Shown: one piece after another, positions 1 through 4,461 of the stretch
Position numbering within the stretch: position 1 is the first letter of the stretch
How the letters are laid out: each line of letters begins with the position of its first letter
Assembly (NCBI GenBank): GCA_024405255.1
Contig: JAKSOY010000259.1
Span: forward strand, 1 to 5,816
Direction of reading: 5' to 3'
DNA from: Kiritimatiellia bacterium
GTDB lineage: Bacteria > Verrucomicrobiota > Kiritimatiellia > RFP12 > UBA1067
Length of the DNA stretch: 5,816 nucleotides
Made by a program: the position numbers and the translations under genes
Notes under the pieces: generated by a model
Told to the model about the DNA's origin: nothing
The model's database searches: none
The model's input: only the letters and a program-made list of their open reading frames with translations

Positions 1-96
1 GAACCAGTCGAAGAAGGGTTTCGCGGGCGGTTCGTCCGCAGGCGGGGCGAGGGCGCGGCCGACGTCGAGGAGGCGTTTCTGGATTTTGCGGTTCAT
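1..96 (-). CDS. N-terminal fragment of an unidentified protein (runs off left edge)
   Basis: The complement reads an open frame of 32 codons from an ATG at 96 to the window edge, beginning MNRKIQKRLLDVGRAL and continuing through a Pro/Ala-rich stretch (APPADEPPAKP) to FFDWF. The start is chosen because a strong promoter lies directly upstream (105-133) and no earlier in-frame start fits. The basic first helix followed by a Pro/Ala linker looks like a short cytoplasmic tail or docking segment, but 32 residues are too few to assign a family. There is no Shine-Dalgarno-like sequence: only 8 nt separate the -10 box from the ATG, so translation may be leaderless. The gene is divergent from everything else in the window. 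That a gene starts here is fairly sure; its function is unknown. Confidence 0.65.
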   Translation of the reverse strand, partial: MNRKIQKRLLDVGRALAPPADEPPAKPFFDWF

Positions 97-104
97 CGGT
101 TAGA

Positions 105-133
105 AGTATAGCACAGCGGGCGGGATGGTTCAA
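105..133 (-). promoter_or_regulatory. Sigma70-type promoter for the leftward gene
   Basis: On the complement, TTGAAC (133-128) and TATACT (110-105) are separated by exactly 17 nt, matching 4 of 6 and 5 of 6 consensus positions. Transcription would begin around 98-101, only a few bases before the ATG at 96, which predicts a leaderless or nearly leaderless message. Confidence 0.6.
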
Positions 134-283
134 GGGAAAAGTTTGATTTTATTTGCGGAAAGGTTGAAGTGCGGCGGACGGCTGCCGTTCTCGACGAGCC
201 GCAAGATGGCTGGAGGTGTCCTGAGAGGGATTCTGCCGACCCACACTCATGCACGAAGCCTCGATATTTTCCTTATCCGTCGA

Positions 284-342
284 TTGCACGAGAAAGAAGG
301 GAAATTCTATACTTGTCGGAATATGGTCTATTTTTGTATAAT
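284..342 (+). promoter_or_regulatory. Two overlapping candidate promoters upstream of the broken ATPase gene
   Basis: A perfect -10 box TATAAT lies at 337-342 with TTGTCG at 313-318 (18-nt spacer). Just upstream, TATACT at 308-313 pairs with TTGCAC at 284-289, also with an 18-nt spacer. Both point toward the ATG at 378, which has a good ribosome binding site. Either or both could be active; the TATAAT one is the better placed. The surrounding 97-377 interval holds no gene I can support. Confidence 0.45.
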
Positions 343-377
343 TCCGAGCGGTTCAAAAACAAGACTTGGAGGAATAC

Positions 378-873
378 ATGGTTGGTCGAAAAGAAGAGTT
401 GAGATCGCTGGAGAAGGCGATGAGGGCGAAGTAATTCCGATGAGCACTTCTGGACGTTGGCGCAGAAGTCGCAACCTGTTGTCGTGTGGAAGGGACTTGC
501 GTATGAGCGGCTCTGTCTGCTGCATGTGCGCCAGATTAGGATGGCACTTGGCATATCCGGGGTACTGACTGATGTGTTCGCGTGGCGGCACGACACCGAT
601 GATACGTATCCGTGGGGGGCTCAAATTGATCTGCTGTTGGAACGGGCGGACAACGTCATCAACGTTTGTGAGGTCAAGTATGCCAAAGGGGAGTTTGTGA
701 TAAAGTCGAAATATGCTCAGGAGCTTGACCGGAAATGTGAGACTTTCAGCACCGTTACGGGAACTAAAAGCGCAGTCCATTTGACGATGGTCACAACGGA
801 AGGTGTGGCTCGCAATTCTTATAGTAGTATTGTCCAGTCCGAGGTTACGCTGGATGACCTTTTTCGTGCTTGA
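378..873 (+). pseudogene. ATPase_2/DUF234-type AAA+ ATPase with PD-(D/E)XK-like C-terminus, internally deleted and frameshifted
   Basis: The ATG at 378 follows GGAGG (368-372, 5-nt spacing) and gives MVGRKEELRSLEKAMRAK, then TAA at 432. This is the characteristic start of ATPase_2-family proteins (I/V-G-R-x-E-E-L just before Walker A). From about 439 the sequence resumes in a different frame with DEHFWTLAQ and runs to a natural-looking end (SEVTLDDLFRA, stop 871-873), matching the DUF234-type C-terminus. That domain keeps a D-x13-E-x-K pattern (Asp codon 628, Glu 670, Lys 676) of PD-(D/E)XK nuclease-like folds. Walker A, Walker B and the winged-helix middle, which I estimate at about 200 codons from memory of family length, are missing, so no ATPase can be made. 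The C-terminal part alone could be read from TTG at 457, but no good ribosome binding site precedes it. Identification rests on recognised motifs and is fairly confident; calling it a pseudogene is an inference. Confidence 0.8.
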
Positions 874-940
874 TACCGCGACAAGAGTTTCCGGCTGTAT
901 CGTGCCTGTCAGATGGTCGAGGCGGCGAAAGAGGATGTCC

Positions 941-971
941 CGGCGGCACGCTCGGCGAGCGCGCCCTGCCG
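941..971. repeat. REP-like GC-rich palindrome
   Basis: The element can fold as CGGC-GGC-(A)-CGCTC around a GGC loop with GAGCG-(C)-GCC-(CT)-GCCG: a 5-bp core stem, then one mismatch, 3 more pairs, a 2-nt bulge and 4 more pairs. No T-run follows on either strand, so it is not an ordinary intrinsic terminator. It sits in otherwise AT-richer intergenic DNA, as dispersed palindromic (REP/BIME-type) elements do. Only one copy is in this window, so dispersal is inferred. Confidence 0.5.
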
Positions 972-972
972 T

Positions 973-1014
973 AAAAATGCAAGAAACAAAATTTGAAGTT
1001 CCAAAAAATGCAAG
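973..1014. repeat. Pair of 11-bp direct repeats about three helical turns apart
   Basis: AAAAATGCAAG occurs at 973-983 and again at 1004-1014, start-to-start 31 bp, directly next to the GC-rich palindrome. The second copy continues into GCAAG...CTTGC, an inverted repeat at 1010-1014/1026-1030. The 31-bp period places both copies on the same helix face, which fits a protein-binding site or a part of a composite intergenic repeat. Function is unknown. Confidence 0.45.
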
Positions 1015-1051
1015 TTGACGGCACTCTTGCTGGAAGCATGAAAGGGGGAAT

Positions 1052-1084
1052 ATGGCGATGTTGATCAAGGCGAGTCAAATGTGA
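1052..1084 (+). pseudogene. 10-codon stub with a good ribosome binding site, possible frameshifted gene remnant
   Basis: AGGGGGA (1043-1049) precedes an ATG at 1052 that gives MAMLIKASQM and stops at 1082-1084. The +1 frame stays open from 1065 to about 1206 and reads KVEVIASCDGLWDKVRTSIA in its middle, so the pair could be a short gene broken by a frameshift. I do not recognise a family. It could equally be chance: an RBS-like purine run followed by a short ORF is not rare. Confidence 0.2.
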
Positions 1085-1166
1085 AACGAAGGTCGAGGTA
1101 ATTGCATCTTGTGACGGATTATGGGATAAGGTCCGCACTTCGATTGCAACGAGAAAGAGAAAGCGA

Positions 1167-1196
1167 TTGCCCTGCCAGCTTCGCCTGTGGTATAAT
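1167..1196 (+). promoter_or_regulatory. Extended -10 promoter for the small gene pair
   Basis: A perfect TATAAT at 1191-1196 is preceded by TGG (1188-1190), giving the TGnTATAAT extended -10 form. TTGCCC at 1167-1172 makes a -35 box with an 18-nt spacer. Transcription would start near 1203 and leave a leader of about 57 nt before the ATG at 1260. Confidence 0.6.
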
Positions 1197-1203
1197 AACG
1201 TTT

Positions 1204-1218
1204 GTTCCTGATGGGAAC
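1204..1218 (+). promoter_or_regulatory. Small inverted repeat at the predicted transcript start
   Basis: GTTCC (1204-1208) and GGAAC (1214-1218) form a perfect 5-bp stem around a 5-nt loop exactly where the mRNA from the 1191 promoter should begin. It could be a 5' protective hairpin or an operator for an autoregulator; it is short enough to be chance. Confidence 0.3.
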
Positions 1219-1259
1219 CTGCCAACCGTAATGCCGATTGAACAGGAAAGACAGAGACG

Positions 1260-1526
1260 ATGCTTGATACAGCCACATTGACGAGCGAAAAGAACTACAC
1301 GCTTTTCTCCTTCGGGGAAAGGACGTTGAAGTTTCGTGCGCCGAAGAGTTTGAAACGGTATCGCAAGGTCAACAAATGGAATGCCGGATACATTGAGGTG
1401 GAGGCGGAATACGACGATTGTGTTGAAGAAGAGTACATTGACTTGGTGCCGATCTTGCGTGATCTCTGCATTGACGTAGCAGAATTTCTTTCGCCCATTA
1501 AGAACGTGGATGTCGGATATGCCTGA
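1260..1526 (+). CDS. Small conserved-type hypothetical protein (88 aa), first of an overlapping pair
   Basis: This is an 88-residue soluble protein with no signal peptide or membrane segment. After a short N-terminal tail it reads YTLFSFGERTLKF, then a basic patch (KSLKRYRKVNKW, about residues 30-41), a GYIEVEAEY strand, an acidic EEEYIDLVPILRDL segment (about 55-69) and a closing FLSPIKNVDVGYA. The fold looks compact alpha/beta, with its basic and acidic halves separated. From memory it resembles the small domain family named DUF7724 (YIDL.PIL core); I could not check this. The ATG at 1260 follows only a weak purine-rich RBS (GGAAAGACAGAGA) but sits downstream of an extended -10 promoter. 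Its 3' end overlaps the next gene by 17 nt in another frame, so the two are surely co-transcribed and probably coupled. Molecular function is unknown. Confidence 0.7.
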   Translation: MLDTATLTSEKNYTLFSFGERTLKFRAPKSLKRYRKVNKWNAGYIEVEAEYDDCVEEEYIDLVPILRDLCIDVAEFLSPIKNVDVGYA

Positions 1527-1743
1527 AGAAAAGGCGGCAAAGATTGCAGAAGCCGCAGATGTCATTGTCAACGGTTATGCGATGTTGAAGCATGACCTAG
1601 GGGTTCGGATCGTCAACCTTGATTCAGGTAATGTGGCGGTTTTTCCCGATTCAGACGAGATGCTGGAGACCAGCATGTCCGAAATCGAGCTTGCGATTGC
1701 CCTGAAATATCTAAAAGCAAATCGTCAATACATGGTTGCGTGA
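1510..1743 (+). CDS. Small conserved-type hypothetical protein (77 aa), second of an overlapping pair
   Basis: This is a 77-residue acidic soluble protein. An N-terminal helix (PEEKAAKIAEAADVIVNGYAML) leads to a strand pair (VRIVNLDSGNVAVFPDS), an ETSMSEIELAIALKYL helix and a short tail. The pattern 'NL.SG..AV......ETSMS.IELAIALKY' resembles, from memory, the DUF7723 family that I associate with neighbours of DUF7724 proteins; this is unverified. The first ATG (1510) overlaps the upstream gene by 17 nt; a second in-frame ATG at 1519 would shorten the protein by three residues. Neither has a strong RBS, which fits translational coupling. It is followed 2 nt later by a 14-codon stub of what looks like a third family, suggesting the pair was once part of a longer operon. 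The size and overlap recall toxin-antitoxin pairs, but no known toxin motif is visible. Confidence 0.7.
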   Translation: MSDMPEEKAAKIAEAADVIVNGYAMLKHDLGVRIVNLDSGNVAVFPDSDEMLETSMSEIELAIALKYLKANRQYMVA

Positions 1744-1745
1744 TC

Positions 1746-1790
1746 ATGCCGAAGTATTATCGTCATAAGGTTTACGGTTATTATCTGTAG
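1746..1790 (+). pseudogene. N-terminal stub of a DUF4160-like protein
   Basis: Two bases after the stop of the 77-aa gene an ATG opens a 14-codon frame, MPKYYRHKVYGYYL, ended by TAG at 1788-1790. DUF4160-type proteins commonly begin with a similar 'MP.Y...KV.GYYLYF' strand, so this looks like the start of a third operon gene whose remainder is gone. After the Leu codon the next two bases are TA, as expected for the usual Tyr, and then the match breaks off and the ribosome binding site of the next gene appears within a few bases. The likely event is a deletion joining this start to the leader of the 1812 gene. The match is short and from memory, so confidence is moderate. Confidence 0.4.
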
Positions 1791-1794
1791 TATG

Positions 1795-1806
1795 AGGAGG
1801 CTGGAG
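1795..1806 (+). promoter_or_regulatory. Ribosome binding site(s) of the glycosidase-like gene
   Basis: A full AGGAGG (1795-1800) lies 11 nt before the ATG at 1812, rather far, and a second GGAG (1803-1806) lies 5 nt before it. Together they fix 1812 as the start, which also supplies a proper signal peptide. A possible but weak promoter is TATTAT at 1779-1784. Confidence 0.6.
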
Positions 1807-1811
1807 TTGCG

Positions 1812-3575
1812 ATGAAGTTCTGGACGGCTTTGATCCTTCTTTGGGGCGGGATGGCGGCGGCGGACTATCCGCTGATGGTCTTTCGCCAGACGACGACGCC
1901 GGTGACGAAGGCGGCGTTCTTCAAAGCCTCGTGCGGCGTACATGCCCAGTTTCGCGGGGCGTTCGACGAGTTCTGGTTCGCCGGCGGCAAACCGTTGTGC
2001 AAGATCGACGTCTGCCGGGCGGAGCTGAAGAAATTCGCGGCGCTGCGGCCGATGGTCGAGGCGGCGGGGATGAAGGTCTCCTATCAGCAGGGATTGACCC
2101 TCGGGCACGACTATCCTTATGTCGGAAAGCCCGGCACGCTGGCGGCGTCCGGGGTCTATCGCGCGGAGGAGGCGGAACCGTTCCCAGACGACGCCTGGAT
2201 GGTCCGTCCGAACGGTGAGGTCGCGAAGGGACGGTGTCTCTGTCCGCGTGCGCCGTCGGTGCTCGACTACGAATACCGGTTCGTGAAGGCGGTCCTGGAA
2301 GAGCTGTACCCCGAGACCTTCTGGCTGGATGACGATCTACGCCTCGATGTCGGGAAGATCGGCTGTTTCTGTCCGCGCTGTCTGTCCGCCTTCAATGCGC
2401 AGAATCAAGTGAGTTTGACGCGTGAGGCGCTCGTGGCGCGGTTGTCTGGGGAGGCGGCGCGCGATCCAATCCGTCTGGCGTGGATCAAGTTCAACGAGGA
2501 GTCGCTGGCGAATTATGGACGCGTCGCACGCCGGGCGGCGGATGAGGTGATGCCGACTTGCAAGTTGTCGTTGCAGACCGTCGGGGCGGACTTCCTGCAG
2601 AACGGACGGGACTACGGTCCCATCCTGCGCGCGCTTTCGGCGGATGGACGCGTGCCGGCTGGAATCCGCCCCGGACACGGCTGCTATCGCGAGGACCATC
2701 CGTTCGCCTTTCTCGAGAAGGCGCTTTGGTGCACGCGTGAGGCTGAGCGCAGCCGTCGGTTGGGGTCCTGTTGCGGAACCATATGCTACGAGGAGGAGAC
2801 CTATACGCGGCGTGTCCTGCACAAGTCGCCACGGGCGATCGTGACGGAATGTGCGCTTGCGTTGGCGAGCGGCTGCGACACGCTGTCGCTCTACTGGGCG
2901 GACGGCGAGCAGCCCGAGCGCATCGAAGACTACACACGCTTCGTGAAGACGGTCGCGGCGGCGCGTCCGTATTTTGAACGGCTTTCCGCTTCGACGAAGC
3001 GAACCTCGCTCGGGGGTGTTGCGCGATACCTGGGCGCGCACGTCTACGAACAGAGGGGAATGAATCTCTCCGATCCCTCAGACTTGCTCTTGATGCGTAC
3101 GGGCATTCCGGTGACGGTGGCGGAGTCCGCCGCCGCGCACAAGGTGTGGCGTTTGACGGCCAAGTCGCTTGCGGCGATGGATGCGGCCGAGGTGGCGCGC
3201 GTCCGGAAAGACGGGGCGTTCGAGCGGTCTGTCGAGGAAATGCCGTTTGTCTCCACGCGGACGCAGTGGCTGGACGAAATCGACCGCCTCACGCAGGGCC
3301 GATTCCCGGTCCGCATCGATCTGCCGCATGCGCTGCGCGTCCTTCCGCGTGTCGACGCCGCCGGGAAGACGGATTCGGTGACGCTGCTCAACCTCTCGAT
3401 CGGCGACACGGACGAATTCACCGTGCGGATCCGCAACCCGCGCGGCACGAAAGCCGTTCGGGTCGATCCCCGCGGGGAAACCCCCTTGACCTCAAACTAT
3501 GACGCTGCGCGCGATGAACTCGTTGTGAGGATTCCCAATCTCGGTGGCTGGCAGATCGCGACGGTGTTCCTGTGA
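1812..3575 (+). CDS. Secreted TIM-barrel glycoside-hydrolase-like protein (587 aa)
   Basis: Residues 1-17 form a short signal peptide (Lys2, hydrophobic WTALILLW, AAA before Asp18), so the protein is exported. Residues ~20-390 look like a beta/alpha barrel of the GH42-like/hypothetical glycosidase superfamily: 'FWLDDDLRLD' (Asp173-175) ends a barrel strand, followed by 'GCFCPRCLSAFN' (Cys185, 187, 190), preceded by a second CxC (142, 144). Later 'ICYEEETY' (Glu327-329) just before 'HKSPRAIVTECALALASGCD' corresponds to the conserved acidic strand-end of such proteins. Residues ~400-480 resemble the Rossmann-like segment that follows GH42-type barrels (SDLLLMRTGIPVTVAES), and ~515-587 form a beta-sandwich (SVTLLNLSIGDTDEFTVRI). 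The CxC/CxxC cysteines may bind a metal. Likely an O-glycosidase or related lyase acting outside the cytoplasm; the substrate cannot be told. It overlaps the kinase gene by one base. Fold assignment is fairly sure, catalysis is inferred. Confidence 0.75.
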   Translation: MKFWTALILLWGGMAAADYPLMVFRQTTTPVTKAAFFKASCGVHAQFRGAFDEFWFAGGKPLCKIDVCRAELKKFAALRPMVEAAGMKVSYQQGLTLGHDYPYVGKPGTLAASGVYRAEEAEPFPDDAWMVRPNGEVAKGRCLCPRAPSVLDYEYRFVKAVLEELYPETFWLDDDLRLDVGKIGCFCPRCLSAFNAQNQVSLTREALVARLSGEAARDPIRLAWIKFNEESLANYGRVARRAADEVMPTCKLSLQTVGADFLQNGRDYGPILRALSADGRVPAGIRPGHGCYREDHPFAFLEKALWCTREAERSRRLGSCCGTICYEEETYTRRVLHKSPRAIVTECALALASGCDTLSLYWADGEQPERIEDYTRFVKTVAAARPYFERLSASTKRTSLGGVARYLGAHVYEQRGMNLSDPSDLLLMRTGIPVTVAESAAAHKVWRLTAKSLAAMDAAEVARVRKDGAFERSVEEMPFVSTRTQWLDEIDRLTQGRFPVRIDLPHALRVLPRVDAAGKTDSVTLLNLSIGDTDEFTVRIRNPRGTKAVRVDPRGETPLTSNYDAARDELVVRIPNLGGWQIATVFL

Positions 3576-4447
3576 TGAAAATGAATTCCAAAAAGTATCT
3601 CTGTATTTGTCTGTCGCCGGCGATTGATGCGACGGTTCGGTTGGATGTCTGGCCGACGGACGGTTGCATCATCAAGAATGCCGTCGACGTTTTCGCGCCA
3701 GGCGGAAAGACCGTCAATGTCGCGCGCTGGCTGGCGAAGCGCGGCGCCAAGGTCGCCTGCGGAGGACTTCTCGGCGAGGACAACGCGGCGTCGTTCGAGA
3801 AGGAACTCGCGAAGTACGGCATCGAGGACCGATTTGTGCGTGTGCCCGGTTCGACGCGTGTCAACGAGATGTTCGTGACGCCCCAGGGATCCTTCAAGAT
3901 CAATCGCGCGGCCCAGGGTGGTCCGTTCCGCACCTGGGAGGCGCTCGGCGGTTCGGCTGGGTTCGACGTGGTGGTGCTTTCGGGCAGTCTGCCGAAGGAC
4001 TGGCCGGTGGACACCTATCGGACCTTCACTGCGGCCGCGAAGGCGACGGGGGCGAAAGTCGTTCTCGATGCGAGCGGCGCGGCGCTTGTCGAAGGCGTGA
4101 AGGCGCATCCGCATGTCATCAAGCCGAATGCCGAGGAATGTGCGGCGCTCGTCGGGTTCGTGCCGAAGACGCCGGACGAATTTCGAAAGGCCACGGCGGC
4201 GCTGAAGGCGTTCTGCGAGGTGCCGATCATTTCCGACGGTGCCGCCGGCTGCTGGTTTGACGGTACGTTCGTGGCGGCGCCGACAGTCGAAGTGCTGGAT
4301 ACGACGGCGGCCGGCGATACGCTGCTCGCCGAGTGGTGCTTCAGCGGCGATGTCCGACTGGCGGTGGCGGCGGGAAGCGCCGCCTGCACGCGACCGGGCG
4401 GCGAACCGCCGGAAGTCGATTTCGTTCTGAATTTAATGAAGGCATAA
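3575..4447 (+). CDS. PfkB-family sugar-phosphate kinase (1-phosphofructokinase/tagatose-6-phosphate kinase group)
   Basis: This 290-residue cytosolic ribokinase-fold enzyme is of normal or slightly short length for the FruK/LacC group, which phosphorylates fructose-1-P or tagatose phosphates to the bisphosphate. N-terminal 'LSPAIDATVRL' (residues 13-23) is the group's sugar-binding start (usually NPAxD), 'GGKTVNVARWL' (43-53) the first PfkB signature, 'LSGSLP' (135-140) the FruK-type motif, 'KPNAEE' (183-188) the metal-associated PNxxE motif, and 'DTTAAGD' (242-248) the anion hole with catalytic-base Asp248. The usual TGAGD reads TAAGD here. ATG 3575 overlaps the upstream TGA (TGATG), typical of coupling; GTG 3572 and ATG 3581 are alternatives. 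The SorE-like reductase downstream suggests a ketose or alditol phosphate substrate rather than fructose-6-P. Family sure, exact substrate not. Confidence 0.88.
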   Translation: MKMNSKKYLCICLSPAIDATVRLDVWPTDGCIIKNAVDVFAPGGKTVNVARWLAKRGAKVACGGLLGEDNAASFEKELAKYGIEDRFVRVPGSTRVNEMFVTPQGSFKINRAAQGGPFRTWEALGGSAGFDVVVLSGSLPKDWPVDTYRTFTAAAKATGAKVVLDASGAALVEGVKAHPHVIKPNAEECAALVGFVPKTPDEFRKATAALKAFCEVPIISDGAAGCWFDGTFVAAPTVEVLDTTAAGDTLLAEWCFSGDVRLAVAAGSAACTRPGGEPPEVDFVLNLMKA

Positions 4448-4461
4448 GATGAAGGCAAAGG
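4436..4461 (+). repeat. Near-perfect 13-nt tandem repeat across a stop/start junction
   Basis: ATGAAGGCATAAG (4436-4448) is followed at once by ATGAAGGCAAAGG (4449-4461), matching at 11 of 13 positions. The first copy encodes the last Met-Lys-Ala of the kinase plus its stop and provides GAAGG (4438-4442) as ribosome binding site for the second copy, which is the start of the dehydrogenase. Confidence 0.6.

Larger units (their letters stand above)
874..1259. other. 386-nt stretch without a convincing intact gene
   Basis: Between the broken ATPase gene and the small gene pair lie a GC-rich palindrome (941-971), a pair of direct repeats (973-1014), a 10-codon stub with a good ribosome binding site (1052-1084), a promoter (1167-1196) and a short hairpin (1204-1218). 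The rest shows no ORF with family-like features on either strand. A frame open from 1065 to about 1206 (reading KVEVIASCDGLWDKV in its middle) may be eroded coding sequence. Confidence 0.5.

Noticed and set aside
171..202. Nested inverted repeats (ACGGC-T-GCCGT inside GCGGC...GCCGC) as a terminator or attachment site
   Set aside because: No T-run, no partner site and no integrase nearby; GC-rich inverted repeats of this size arise easily by chance.
941..971. Palindrome as a Rho-independent terminator
   Set aside because: No T-run follows the stem on either strand; TAAAAATG follows on plus and a mixed sequence on minus.
1015..1043. TTGACG as a -35 box for the 1052 stub
   Set aside because: No -10 box of more than 3 of 6 matches at 16-18 nt, and transcription would begin inside the ribosome binding site.
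328..1068. Minus-strand open frame (246 codons) across the broken ATPase gene
   Set aside because: The opposite strand carries recognised ATPase/DUF234 residues; the minus-strand protein shows no domain pattern and no ribosome binding site.
868..1275. Repeated TGCTTGATAC at 868-877 and 1260-1270 (both reading LDTAT) as a duplicated gene start
   Set aside because: Similarity covers about 17 nt and then stops; the first copy overlaps the natural end of the ATPase-like frame, so chance is the simpler explanation.
1119..1571. Minus-strand open frame (150 codons) opposite the small gene pair
   Set aside because: The plus-strand pair has a promoter, an overlapping arrangement and a plausible protein composition; the minus frame has none of these.
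2337..3041. Minus-strand open frame (234 codons) inside the glycosidase-like gene
   Set aside because: Arg/Ala-rich shadow of a high-GC gene without motifs.
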